From assembly GCF_023093595.1 (NCBI RefSeq), contig NZ_JALLIK010000106.1:1-64000 (forward strand): a DNA stretch of 64,000 nucleotides, read 5' to 3'. The first letter of the stretch is position 1. The number at the start of each line of letters is the position of its first letter. The notes below the pieces were generated by a model. That model ran no database searches and was not told the DNA's origin. It saw only the letters and a program-made list of their open reading frames with translations. Both the position numbers and the translations under genes were made by a program. This document shows positions 18,298-27,171 of the stretch, piece after piece. This DNA comes from Thauera aromatica_A (GTDB lineage: Bacteria > Pseudomonadota > Gammaproteobacteria > Burkholderiales > Rhodocyclaceae).

Positions 18298-18326
18298 ATT
18301 ATAGGCGTCACCCGAAAACAGGCCAA
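18298..18326 (-). promoter_or_regulatory. Promoter of dacA-dat-ybeD-lipB(-lipA)
   Basis: On the minus strand TTGGCC (18326-18321), a 17-bp spacer and a perfect TATAAT (18303-18298) precede dacA by about 46 bp. The short leader contains a 14-nt stretch (18289-18276) identical to the anti-Shine-Dalgarno tail of 16S rRNA. Confidence 0.7.
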
Positions 18327-18373
18327 AAGCCGAAAGCCTTTGTTGCAACCATAGCCGCGATCCCCACCCACGC

Positions 18374-19462
18374 TCAACGCACGACCACCAGCGGCTTGAG
18401 CTTGAGCAACGAAGCCATGCGCTCGGCGGCGCTGCGCGCCGCGGCGACGCTGTCGTAGGGGCCGGCATGGAGGCGGAAACGCTCGCCGTCGGTGAACACT
18501 TCGAAGCGCTCGGCGAGGGATGCGGCCTGGGTCTGCACCGCATCGCGGAAACCTTCGGCATTGGCATAGGAGGCGAAGGCGCCCAGTTGCAGGAAGATGC
18601 CGCCGCTGGCCGAAGCGATCGGCGGCGCGATCCCGGCCGCCCCGGCAGCGCGCGCGGCGGCCGGCGCAGCCGACGCCAGCGGCGCCAGCGCGCGGGGCGC
18701 GAGGGCGGGCGCCTCAGCCGCCACCACGCCCTCGTTGCCGCGCGCCGGCAGCGGCGGCACCGGCCGGGCGCCGGCCACCAGCGGAGCCTCGTCGGGGAGG
18801 ATCTGCTCGACTTCGACCTGGGCGCTGCCGACATTCACGTAGCCCAGCTTGTACGCCGCAGTGTAGGACAGGTCGATGACCCGTCCGCGCAGGAAGGGGC
18901 CGCGGTCGTTGACCCGCACCACCACCGAGCGGCCGTTGTCCAGGTTGGTGACCCGCGCGTAACTCGGGATCGGCAGCGTCGGGTGTGCCGCGGTCATCGC
19001 GTACATGTCGTAGGGCTCGCCGCTGGAGGTGGGACTGCCGTGGAAGCGGCGCCCGTACCAGCTCGCGTGGCCGCGCTGGCGGAACGGGCGCAGCTCGGTG
19101 GCGGGCACGAAGCTCTGCCCCATGACGTGGTAGGGGCGGTTGGCGAAGCGGTGCAGGGGCTCGGCGCGCGGCTCGGCGTCGGGCACCGCGTCGAGGTTGT
19201 CCGGCGGTGCGTCGTCCGGACCGTCGTCCTTGTAGTAGCCGCCTCCGCGCCGGGGCTTGACCGCCGCCGGAGCATCGGCGCGCGGCCCGGAGGGGTCCGC
19301 AGAATCGCCGGGACCGCGCAGCGGAGCGGAGCCGCAAGCCGACAGCAAGGCGGCGGCGGCGGCCAGGCTCAGGACGGAGGCGACCCGCGTCAGGGTCAGG
19401 GGGGAAGGCCGGCAAGGGCCACAGGCGGCGGACGGCGGCAGGGCGGCAGGTTGGCAATTCAT
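18374..19462 (-). CDS. rlpA: RlpA septal lytic transglycosylase-like lipoprotein
   Basis: This outer-membrane lipoprotein of 362 residues has the lipobox LLSACGS at about 38-44. The double-psi beta-barrel carries GHASWYGRRFHG, the family's Glu/Asp pair region and RVNDRGPFLRGRVIDLS. An Ala/Pro-rich linker leads to a C-terminal SPOR domain (IFLQLGAFASYANAE) that binds denuded septal glycan. The gene follows rodA by 24 bp in the elongasome cluster, a common arrangement. Confidence 0.92.
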   Translation of the reverse strand: MNCQPAALPPSAACGPCRPSPLTLTRVASVLSLAAAAALLSACGSAPLRGPGDSADPSGPRADAPAAVKPRRGGGYYKDDGPDDAPPDNLDAVPDAEPRAEPLHRFANRPYHVMGQSFVPATELRPFRQRGHASWYGRRFHGSPTSSGEPYDMYAMTAAHPTLPIPSYARVTNLDNGRSVVVRVNDRGPFLRGRVIDLSYTAAYKLGYVNVGSAQVEVEQILPDEAPLVAGARPVPPLPARGNEGVVAAEAPALAPRALAPLASAAPAAARAAGAAGIAPPIASASGGIFLQLGAFASYANAEGFRDAVQTQAASLAERFEVFTDGERFRLHAGPYDSVAAARSAAERMASLLKLKPLVVVR

Positions 19463-19486
19463 CGTTCTTCTCTCTCGGTTCCGCGC

Positions 19487-20629
19487 TCAGCCCTTGTCGG
19501 CGAAGCGGCTGCGCTGGATGCTCATCAGGATACCGATGCCCAAACACAAGGTGACGAGCGCGGTTCCTCCGTAGCTGATGAAAGGCAGCGGCACCCCCAC
19601 CACCGGCAGGATGCCGCTGACCATGCCCATGTTCACGAAAGCATAGGTGAAGAAGATCAGCGTGATCGCTCCGGCGAGCAGGCGCGAGGCGTGGGTGGGA
19701 GCCGCCGCCGCGATCGCGAAGCCGCGCAGCAGCAGCACGGCGTAGGTGGCGAGCAGCACGAGCGTGCCGAGCAGACCGAACTCCTCGGCCAGCACCGCAA
19801 AGATGAAGTCGGTGTGGCGCTCGGGAAGGAAGGCCAGGTGGGTCTGGGTGCCGTCCATCCAGCCCTTGCCGGTGATCCCGCCCGAACCGATCGCGATCGT
19901 CGACTGGATGATGTGAAAGCCCTTGCCGAGCGGATCGCGGGTAGGATCGAGCAGGGTGCACACACGCTGCTTCTGGTATTCGTGCAGCACCTGCCAGTCG
20001 ACTTCGGGCTGGCACAGGGTATCGCCGAACGCGACGATCGAGCCCAGCCCGATCACCCCCGCCGCGAGCAGCGGAATGATCAGCTTCCACGACAGGCCGG
20101 CGAAAAAGATCACATACAACCCGGAGGCGGCCACCAGCAGGCTGGTGCCGAGATCGGGCTGGATCAGGATCAGTCCGACCGGCAGCGCCAGCAGCACGCC
20201 GGCGAGGACGAAGTCGAGGAAGCGGGTCTCGCCTTCGCGCTGCTGGAAGAACCAGGCCAGCACCAGCGGCATCGCGATCTTCATCAGCTCGGAAGGCTGG
20301 ATCCGCGTCACCCCCAGGTCGAGCCAGCGCTGCGCGCCTTTTGACACTTCGCCGAACAGCTCCACCGCGACCAGCAGGATCACGCCGAGGGCATAGAGCG
20401 GGACGGCGAGCGCGAGCAGGCGCTTCGGCCTGAGCCAGGCGAGCAGCCACATCCCGCCCAGCGCCACGGCGAAGTGGATGAGCTGAGTGTCGACGCGCTC
20501 GGGCGAGGCGCTACGCATCAGCAGGTGGGCGTAGCCGAGCAGGGTGGCCAGCACCAGCAGCAGCAACGGGTCGAGCGGGCGCACCAGGGCGCGGACCAGG
20601 GCGAAGGGGTTGAAGCGGGGTTCGTTCAT
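19487..20629 (-). CDS. rodA: Peptidoglycan glycosyltransferase RodA
   Basis: This SEDS-family polytopic membrane protein has about 380 residues and roughly ten hydrophobic segments. Signatures are IQPSELMKIAMPLVLAW, QPDLGTSL, the extracytoplasmic loop ERHTDFIFAV and LPFISYGGTALV. It polymerises glycan strands together with PBP2. ATG 20629 overlaps the mrdA stop (ATGA), which fixes the start; the longer upstream frame lies inside mrdA. Confidence 0.95.
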   Translation of the reverse strand: MNEPRFNPFALVRALVRPLDPLLLLVLATLLGYAHLLMRSASPERVDTQLIHFAVALGGMWLLAWLRPKRLLALAVPLYALGVILLVAVELFGEVSKGAQRWLDLGVTRIQPSELMKIAMPLVLAWFFQQREGETRFLDFVLAGVLLALPVGLILIQPDLGTSLLVAASGLYVIFFAGLSWKLIIPLLAAGVIGLGSIVAFGDTLCQPEVDWQVLHEYQKQRVCTLLDPTRDPLGKGFHIIQSTIAIGSGGITGKGWMDGTQTHLAFLPERHTDFIFAVLAEEFGLLGTLVLLATYAVLLLRGFAIAAAAPTHASRLLAGAITLIFFTYAFVNMGMVSGILPVVGVPLPFISYGGTALVTLCLGIGILMSIQRSRFADKG

Positions 20630-22581
20630 GGCACGCTCCGGGAAACGTCGGGCGGCGCGGCGGCCGGCGGCGCAGGCGCAGCGGCTTCGTCCTCCACCGC
20701 CTCGCCGCTTTCCGTGTCCTCCTCCGCCGGCGCCGCGGCGCGGCGCTCGAGCAGGTAGTAGTCGAGCACCTGGCGTGCGATCGGCGCCGCCGACTGGGCA
20801 CCGAAACCGCCGTTCTCCACCAGCACGGCGAGGGCGATGCGCGGGTTTTCCGCCGGAGCGTAGGCGACGAACCAGGAATGGTCGCGCAGGCGCTCGCGCA
20901 CCCGGCCTTCGACGTAGCGCTGGCCGCGCAGCGAAAACACCTGGGCAGTGCCGGTCTTGCCGCCGACGGTGTAGGGCGCCCCCTGGAAGGCGCGGCGCCC
21001 GGTGCCGCTGCGGTTCACGTCGACCATCGCATCGAGCACCGACTTGAGGTGCGCCTGGCGCAGCGGGATCTCGCGTAGCGGCGCGGGCTCGATCACCCGC
21101 CGCGCGCCGCTGCGCGGGTCGACCACGTGCCGGACCACGTGCGGGCGGAACAGCTTGCCGTCGTTGACCAGCGCCGCCAGCGCGTTGGCGAGCTGCAGCG
21201 GCGTATAGGCGTTGTAGCCCTGGCCGATGCCCACCGAGATCGTCTCGCCGGCGTACCAGCGCTGCTGCTCCGCCTTGCGGAAGCGCTCGCGCTTCCATTG
21301 CGGCGAGGGCAGCACGCCCGCGGCCTCGCCCGGCAGGTCGATGCCGGTGCGCGCGCCGAAGCCGAACGGCGCCATGAAGGCGGCGATGCCGTCGATCCCC
21401 AGATCGTTGGCGAGCTGGTAGTAGTAGGTGTTGCACGACTCGACGATCGACTTGTGCAGATCGACCATGCCGTGGCCGCCGATCTTGTCGTCCATGAAGC
21501 GGTGACCGCCGAAGTTGAAATAGCCGGCATCGTGGATCGCCTGCTTCGCCGTGCGCTTGCCGCCCTCGAGGCCGGCCAGGGCCATGAAGGGCTTGAAGGT
21601 GGAGCCCGGCGGATAGGCGGAATAGATCGCGCGGTGGAGCAGTGGATGGTCGGGCGAGTCGTTGAGCGCCTTCCAGTCCTGGGTGGAGATGCCATCGACG
21701 AACAGGTTGGGGTCGAAGCTGGGCATCGACGCCAGGGCGAGGATGCCGCCGGTGGCCGGCTCGATCGCCACCAGCGCGCCGCGGCGCTCGCCGAAGGCGT
21801 TCTCGGCGACGCGCTGGAGCTCAACGTCCAGCGTCAGCTCGAGGTCATTGCCGGCCACCGCGGCCGTGCGCGACAGGGCACGCACGGCGCGGCCGCCGGC
21901 ATTGACTTCGACCTGCTCGACGCCGGTGGTGCCGTGCAGCTCGGCCTCGTAGGACTGCTCCAGTCCGGCCTTGCCGATGTGCTGGGTGCCGCGGTAGTTG
22001 GCGGTCTCGCCGCGCTCCTCGATGCGCTCGATGTCGCGCGGATTGATCCGGCCGATATAGCCCAGCACATGCGCTGCGGTGCTGCCCTGGGGATAGTCGC
22101 GCAGCAGGCGCGCCTTCACGTCCACGCCGGGCAGGCGGTAGCGCTGCGCAACCACGCGGGCGACTTCCTCGTCGCTCAGGCGGCTGCGCAGCGGCACGCT
22201 CTCGAAGTTGCGGCTCTCTTCGAGCAGCTTGCGGAAGCGGCGGCGGTCGCGCGCCTCGATCGGCACCAGCGCGGCCAGCTCGTCGAGGGTGAGGTCCAGG
22301 TCGTGGACTTCCGAGGGCGTGATTTCCAGCGTGTACGTGGCGAAATTGCGCGCCAGCACGACGCCGTTGCGATCGACGATGGCGCCGCGATGCGGCACCA
22401 CCGGCAGCAGGGCGATGCGGTTGTCCTCGGCGCGGGTGAGGAAGTAGTCGTGGCGCTGCACCTGGAGGACGTAGAAGCGCAGCGCAAGCAGGCCGAAACA
22501 CAAGAGCACGAAGACCGCCGCTGCCAGCACCCGGAGGCGGAAGCGGGCGAGTTCGGCGGCAGGGGCACGGAACGCGGTCAC
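20626..22581 (-). CDS. mrdA: Penicillin-binding protein 2
   Basis: This elongation-specific transpeptidase of 651 residues has one N-terminal membrane anchor (about 17-38), a dimerisation/pedestal region beginning at RGAIVDRNGVVLA, and the transpeptidase domain with PPGSTFKPF (Ser nucleophile), ESCN and GKTGTAQ. The C-terminus is Glu/Pro/Ala-rich and disordered. The start is GTG 22581, 12 bp after mreD, and the end overlaps rodA. Confidence 0.95.
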   Translation of the reverse strand: MTAFRAPAAELARFRLRVLAAAVFVLLCFGLLALRFYVLQVQRHDYFLTRAEDNRIALLPVVPHRGAIVDRNGVVLARNFATYTLEITPSEVHDLDLTLDELAALVPIEARDRRRFRKLLEESRNFESVPLRSRLSDEEVARVVAQRYRLPGVDVKARLLRDYPQGSTAAHVLGYIGRINPRDIERIEERGETANYRGTQHIGKAGLEQSYEAELHGTTGVEQVEVNAGGRAVRALSRTAAVAGNDLELTLDVELQRVAENAFGERRGALVAIEPATGGILALASMPSFDPNLFVDGISTQDWKALNDSPDHPLLHRAIYSAYPPGSTFKPFMALAGLEGGKRTAKQAIHDAGYFNFGGHRFMDDKIGGHGMVDLHKSIVESCNTYYYQLANDLGIDGIAAFMAPFGFGARTGIDLPGEAAGVLPSPQWKRERFRKAEQQRWYAGETISVGIGQGYNAYTPLQLANALAALVNDGKLFRPHVVRHVVDPRSGARRVIEPAPLREIPLRQAHLKSVLDAMVDVNRSGTGRRAFQGAPYTVGGKTGTAQVFSLRGQRYVEGRVRERLRDHSWFVAYAPAENPRIALAVLVENGGFGAQSAAPIARQVLDYYLLERRAAAPAEEDTESGEAVEDEAAAPAPPAAAPPDVSRSVP

Positions 22582-22593
22582 CGGTGGCTGCCC

Positions 22594-23115
22594 TCAGATC
22601 GGGCGGTTGTCATCGCGCTCGACCGGCTGGTATTGCGGCAGCAGCAAGAGGAAAGACAGCGGCGTCCACAGCACGGCGGCGCTGAAGCTCGACAGGAAAT
22701 ACGACCAGCCGGGAAACTCGGCTCCGGCGAGCAGGCGTACCCCCATCATCAGCGCCTGGCTCAACAGCAGCAGCGGCAGTACATGCACCGCCTGCTGCCA
22801 CGGCGGAAACCAGAGCACCCGCCGCGCCAGGCGATTGGCGGAATAGGCCAGCACCACATAGGCGAGCGCATGCTGGCCCATCGCCGCCCCCAGGCCGACG
22901 TCGACCAGCAGGCCGAGGACGAAGCCGGTGCCCATGCCGATGCGCAGCGGCTCGCGCACGCACCAGAAGGCCAGCACCAGCGCCACCCAGCTCGGCAGCC
23001 CGGGCAGACGCCCGGTCGGGATGTATTCGAGGCCAAGGGCGACGAACAGGCTCAGGACCACGAACCAGAGCTTGACCGGCAGCAGGATCCGGCTCGAACG
23101 GTGGGTGGGCTGCAT
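22594..23115 (-). CDS. mreD: Rod shape-determining protein MreD
   Basis: This 173-residue integral membrane protein has five to six hydrophobic segments and the family signature YIPTGRLPGLPSWVALVLAF region followed by FVLGLLVDVGLG. It belongs to the MreBCD elongasome scaffold and lies 3 bp after mreC and 12 bp before mrdA. Confidence 0.93.
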   Translation of the reverse strand: MQPTHRSSRILLPVKLWFVVLSLFVALGLEYIPTGRLPGLPSWVALVLAFWCVREPLRIGMGTGFVLGLLVDVGLGAAMGQHALAYVVLAYSANRLARRVLWFPPWQQAVHVLPLLLLSQALMMGVRLLAGAEFPGWSYFLSSFSAAVLWTPLSFLLLLPQYQPVERDDNRPI

Positions 23116-23118
23116 GGT

Positions 23119-23991
23119 TCAGCGCTCCTTGCCGGCTTCGGGCGGCGGCGGCGGATAGGCGGCACGGCCGATCACCAGCACATGCACGCTGCGCTCGACC
23201 GCCGCCAGCGGCGCGCACTCGATCCGGGCGAAGGCGTCGGCGTCGCGGTCCACGCGGAGTACGGTCGCCACCGGCAGGCCGGGCACGAAGACGCCGTCGA
23301 GGCCCGAAGTGACGAGCCGGTCGCCGGGCTGGAGATCGACATCGGCGAGCGCGTGGCGCATCTCCAGGGTGCCGCGGCCGTTGCCGTAGAGCACGCCGCG
23401 CACGCCGTTGCGCACCACGCTGACCGGGATCGCCTGCCCGCGGTCGGTGAGCAGGGTGACTTCGGACTGGATCGGGTGGACGCGGCTGACCTGGCCGATC
23501 ACGCCCTGCGCATCGACCACCGCGAGCCCGGCCTCGACGCCCTGTTGCGCGCCGCGGTCGAGGATGACTTTGCGCGCGAAGGGATCGGGCGCGTTGTAGA
23601 GGATCTCGGCAGCGATGCTCTCGACTCCGACGCGCTGCGACATCTGCAGCAGCTCGCGCAAGCGGGTGTTTTCCTGTTCGAGCTGCTCGAAACGCAGCAG
23701 GCGCTCCCCGGCGCCGAGCTGATGGCGGCGCAGCTCGGCGTTCTCGAGCTGGATGTCGATCAGGGTGCCGAAGTAGCGCGCAGCGTTGCGCACCACGTCG
23801 GCCGGCGTCGCCGCCGCCATCTGCAGCGGATAGGTGATCACCGACAGGGCGTTGCGCATCACTTCCAGATAGCGGAAACGCAGATCCGCCACCAGCAGCA
23901 GCAGGCAGACGGCGACGAACAGGAGCAGGCGCACCAGCGGTGCGGGCCCGCGCCGGAAAATGGGAGGAGTCTGATGGCCGGAGAATGACAT
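23119..23991 (-). CDS. mreC: Rod shape-determining protein MreC
   Basis: This 290-residue bitopic protein has a membrane segment near 20-36, then a coiled coil at about 78-115 (LENAELRRHQL...LEQENTRLRELL) and the paired beta-barrel domain ending with GDRLVTSGLDGVFVPGLPVA. It links cytoplasmic MreB to periplasmic PBP2. The C-terminal tail is Pro-rich. Confidence 0.93.
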   Translation of the reverse strand: MSFSGHQTPPIFRRGPAPLVRLLLFVAVCLLLLVADLRFRYLEVMRNALSVITYPLQMAAATPADVVRNAARYFGTLIDIQLENAELRRHQLGAGERLLRFEQLEQENTRLRELLQMSQRVGVESIAAEILYNAPDPFARKVILDRGAQQGVEAGLAVVDAQGVIGQVSRVHPIQSEVTLLTDRGQAIPVSVVRNGVRGVLYGNGRGTLEMRHALADVDLQPGDRLVTSGLDGVFVPGLPVATVLRVDRDADAFARIECAPLAAVERSVHVLVIGRAAYPPPPPEAGKER

Positions 23992-24059
23992 CCGCGAAGC
24001 CGGGAGCCGTCAGGTCGTACGGGTTGGCAGGGCCCCGGCGGGCGGGCCGGGACGGTGCA

Positions 24060-25103
24060 TCACTCGGAGGTGAAGATGGAAGCGAGCTTGTCCATCTTGT
24101 CGAGCGCCATCCCGCAACCGCGCGCGACACAGGTCAGCGGCTCCTCGGCGACGACCACCGGCAGGCCGGTCTCTTCCATCAGCAGACGGTCGAGGTCGCG
24201 CACCAGCGCGCCGCCGCCGGTCAGCATCATGCCGCGGTCAGCGATGTCGGCGCCGAGTTCGGGCGGAGTCTGTTCGAGGCCGATCTTGACCGCGGAGACG
24301 ATCTGGTTGAGCGGCTCGGTCAGGGCCTCGAGGATCTCGTTGGACGAGATCGTGAAGCTGCGCGGGATGCCTTCGGCGAGGTTGCGACCCTTGACTTCCA
24401 TCTCGCGCACTTCGGAGCCGGGAAAGGCCGAGCCGATCTCCTTCTTGATCTTTTCGGCGGTGGTCTCGCCGATCAGCATGCCGTAGTTGCGGCGGATGTA
24501 GTTGACGATGGCTTCGTCGAACTTGTCGCCGCCGACCCGGATGCTGCCCGAGTACACGATGCCGCCGAGCGAGATCACGCCGACTTCGGTGGTGCCGCCG
24601 CCGATGTCGACGACCATCGAGCCGGTCGCGTCCGACACCGGCAGCCCGGCGCCGATCGCCGCCGCCATCGGCTCCTCGATCAGGAACACCTGGCTGGCGC
24701 CGGCGGCAAGCGCGGCGTCGCGGATCGCGCGGCGCTCGACCTGGGTCGAACCGCAGGGCACGCAGATGATGATGCGCGGGCTCGGCGACAGCAGGCGCGA
24801 GTCGTGCACCTTCTTGATGAACTGCTTGATCATCTGCTCGGTGACGACGAAGTCGGCGATCACGCCGTCCTTCATCGGCCGGATCGCGGTGATGTTGCCC
24901 GGCGTCTTGCCGAGCATCTGCTTGGCCGAGTGGCCGACCGCCTGGATCGAGCGCTTGGAGTTGGGCCCGCCTTCGGTGCGGATCGCCACCACCGAAGGTT
25001 CGTCCAGCACGATGCCCTTGCCACGCACGTAGATCAGGGTGTTGGCGGTGCCGAGGTCGATCGCGAGATCGTTGGAGAAATAAGAGCGCAGGAAACCGAA
25101 CAT
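24060..25103 (-). CDS. mreB: Rod shape-determining actin MreB
   Basis: This actin-fold ATPase has 347 residues: LAIDLGTANTLIYVRGKGI (phosphate 1), MVVDIGGGTTEVGVISLGG (phosphate 2) and LTGGGALVRDLDRLL (adenosine motif). It forms membrane-bound filaments that guide lateral wall synthesis. ATG 25103 gives the conserved MFGFLRSYFSNDLAID start with GGAAGG upstream. It is the first gene of the cluster and is divergent from gatC. Confidence 0.97.
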   Translation of the reverse strand: MFGFLRSYFSNDLAIDLGTANTLIYVRGKGIVLDEPSVVAIRTEGGPNSKRSIQAVGHSAKQMLGKTPGNITAIRPMKDGVIADFVVTEQMIKQFIKKVHDSRLLSPSPRIIICVPCGSTQVERRAIRDAALAAGASQVFLIEEPMAAAIGAGLPVSDATGSMVVDIGGGTTEVGVISLGGIVYSGSIRVGGDKFDEAIVNYIRRNYGMLIGETTAEKIKKEIGSAFPGSEVREMEVKGRNLAEGIPRSFTISSNEILEALTEPLNQIVSAVKIGLEQTPPELGADIADRGMMLTGGGALVRDLDRLLMEETGLPVVVAEEPLTCVARGCGMALDKMDKLASIFTSE

Positions 25104-25250
25104 GAAACCTTCCGAAGCCGGTGGATGTGTTTGTCGCGTGCCGCATCGCGAACGCCCGTCCGCTACCGCCAAGCGCTGTAGCCCCGGGCGGGGCAAAGAG
25201 ACTTATGATAACCTACAAACCTTTGTGGATTCAGCAGGTTTTGTTACCTC
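25104..25250. promoter_or_regulatory. Divergent mreB / gatC promoter region
   Basis: TATGAT at 25204-25209 is a plausible -10 for gatC, giving a leader of about 35 nt; its reverse complement ATCATA overlaps a minus-strand candidate for mreB. No convincing -35 is visible in either direction. AACCT/AGGTT form a weak inverted repeat around 25211-25240. Confidence 0.35.
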
Positions 25251-25538
25251 ATGTCGCTGTCCAATGAACAAGTCGGGCACATCGCCCGCCTCGCGCGGAT
25301 CGCGCTTTCCGACGCCGAAATCGACGCCACCCGCGCCAAGCTCGACGGGATCTTCGGCCTCATCGAGCAGATGCAGGCGGTCGACACCGCCGGCATCGAG
25401 CCGATGAGCCACCCGCAGGAACTCGCCACCCGGCTGCGCGCCGACGCCGTCACCGAAACCGACCGCCGCGACGCCTTCCAGAAGGTCGCCCCGCAGACCG
25501 AAGCCGGGCTGTACCTGGTGCCGAAAGTGATCGAGTAA
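25251..25538 (+). CDS. gatC: Asp-tRNA(Asn)/Glu-tRNA(Gln) amidotransferase subunit C
   Basis: This 95-residue protein opens with the family pattern QVGHIARLARIALSD and contains MQAVDTAGIEPMSHP. GatC stabilises GatA in the GatCAB complex, which converts mischarged Glu-tRNA(Gln) and/or Asp-tRNA(Asn). It is first in gatC-gatA-gatB; 127 GC-rich bases with no visible gene separate it from gatA. Confidence 0.95.
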   Translation: MSLSNEQVGHIARLARIALSDAEIDATRAKLDGIFGLIEQMQAVDTAGIEPMSHPQELATRLRADAVTETDRRDAFQKVAPQTEAGLYLVPKVIE

Positions 25539-25665
25539 GCGCGCCGCGGCACCGCGCAAGGCCGGGCGCCCCGGCCCGCAGCGTTTCGTTCCCGCACCGC
25601 CGGGCGTTCCCCCCGCACCCCGGCCGGCACTCCCGCCCGCACACCCCGTCCGTTTTCCGCCCGCC

Positions 25666-27141
25666 ATGATCAACGCCACCCTCACCGAACTGCGCCGCGC
25701 CCTCGACCGCAGGCAGATCTCCAGCGTCGAGCTCACCACCCTGTTCCTCGACCGCATCGACGCCCTGAACCCGCAGCTCAACGCCTTCATCACCGTCGAC
25801 CGCGACGGCGCCCTCGCCGCCGCGCGTGCCGCCGACGAACGCCTCGCCGCCGGCCAGGGCGGAGCGCTCGTCGGCATCCCGCTCGCGCACAAGGACGTGT
25901 TCTGCACCGAGGGCGTGCTCACCACCTGCGCTTCGAAGATGCTGGCGAACTTCGTCAGCCCTTACGACGCCCACGTCGTGAGCCTGCTCAAGGCCGCCGG
26001 CGCGGTGAGCCTGGGCAAGACCAACATGGACGAGTTCGCGATGGGCTCGTCGAACGAAAGCTCCTGGTACGGCCCGGTGAAGAACCCGTGGCACACCGGG
26101 CGCGTGCCCGGCGGCTCCTCCGGCGGCTCGGCCGCGGCGGTCGCCGCACGCCTGGCGCCGATCGCCACCGGCACCGACACCGGCGGCTCGGTGCGCCAGC
26201 CGGCGGCGTTCTGCGGCATCACCGGGATCAAGCCGACCTACGGCACGGTGAGCCGCTACGGCATGATCGCCTACGCCTCTTCCCTCGACCAGGGTGGAGC
26301 CTTCGGCGCCTCGGCCGAAGACTGCGCGCTGCTGCTGTCGGCGATGACCGGCTTCGACGCGCGCGACTCGACCAGCCTCGAGCGCCCCGCCGCAGACTAC
26401 GCCGCCGCCCTCGCCCCCTCCGCCCCGGGGGCGAACCCGCTCGCCGGCCTCACCATCGGCCTGCCGCGCGAGTTCTTCGCCGAAGGCATGGCCGACGAGG
26501 TGCGCGCCGCGGTCGATGCCGCGCTCGACGCGTACCGCGCCCTGGGCGCGACCACGGTCGAAGTCTCGCTGCCGAATGCGAAGCTGGCGATCCCGGCCTA
26601 TTACGTAATCGCACCGGCCGAAGCCTCGAGCAACCTCAGCCGCTTCGACGGCGTGCGCTACGGCCACCGCGCCGCCGACTACGGCGACCTCGCCGACCTG
26701 TACAGCAAGAGCCGTGCGGAGGGCTTCGGCGCCGAAGTCAAGCGCCGCATCCTGGTCGGCACCTACGTGCTGTCGCACGGTTACTACGACGCCTACTACC
26801 TCCAGGCGCAGCGCCTGCGCCGGCTGATCGCGCAGGATTTCCAGGCCGCATTGCAGCAGTGCGACCTGATCGCCGGACCGACCACCCCGACCACCGCCTG
26901 GGCGCTCGGCCAGATGGCCGACGACCCGGTGCAGATGTACCTGTCGGACATCTACACGATCGCGGTCAACCTCGCCGGCCTGCCCGGCCTGTCGCACCCC
27001 TGCGGTTTCGGCGCCGAGGGCCTGCCGATCGGCCTGCAGCTGGTCGGCGACTACTTCGCCGAGGCCCGCCTGCTCAACGCCGCGCACCAGTACCAGCACG
27101 CCACCGACTGGCACCTGCGCCGTCCGGCCTGTGCGGCCTGA
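25666..27141 (+). CDS. gatA: Asp-tRNA(Asn)/Glu-tRNA(Gln) amidotransferase subunit A
   Basis: This 491-residue amidase-signature enzyme releases ammonia from glutamine. The catalytic triad is visible: Lys 76 (PLAHKDVF), Ser 151 (PGGSSGGSAA) and nucleophile Ser 175 (DTGGSVRQPA). Length and order match the family, and gatB follows 30 bp downstream. Confidence 0.97.
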   Translation: MINATLTELRRALDRRQISSVELTTLFLDRIDALNPQLNAFITVDRDGALAAARAADERLAAGQGGALVGIPLAHKDVFCTEGVLTTCASKMLANFVSPYDAHVVSLLKAAGAVSLGKTNMDEFAMGSSNESSWYGPVKNPWHTGRVPGGSSGGSAAAVAARLAPIATGTDTGGSVRQPAAFCGITGIKPTYGTVSRYGMIAYASSLDQGGAFGASAEDCALLLSAMTGFDARDSTSLERPAADYAAALAPSAPGANPLAGLTIGLPREFFAEGMADEVRAAVDAALDAYRALGATTVEVSLPNAKLAIPAYYVIAPAEASSNLSRFDGVRYGHRAADYGDLADLYSKSRAEGFGAEVKRRILVGTYVLSHGYYDAYYLQAQRLRRLIAQDFQAALQQCDLIAGPTTPTTAWALGQMADDPVQMYLSDIYTIAVNLAGLPGLSHPCGFGAEGLPIGLQLVGDYFAEARLLNAAHQYQHATDWHLRRPACAA

Positions 27142-27171
27142 CCCGCGCCGCATGCAACGAGAGACACGAAC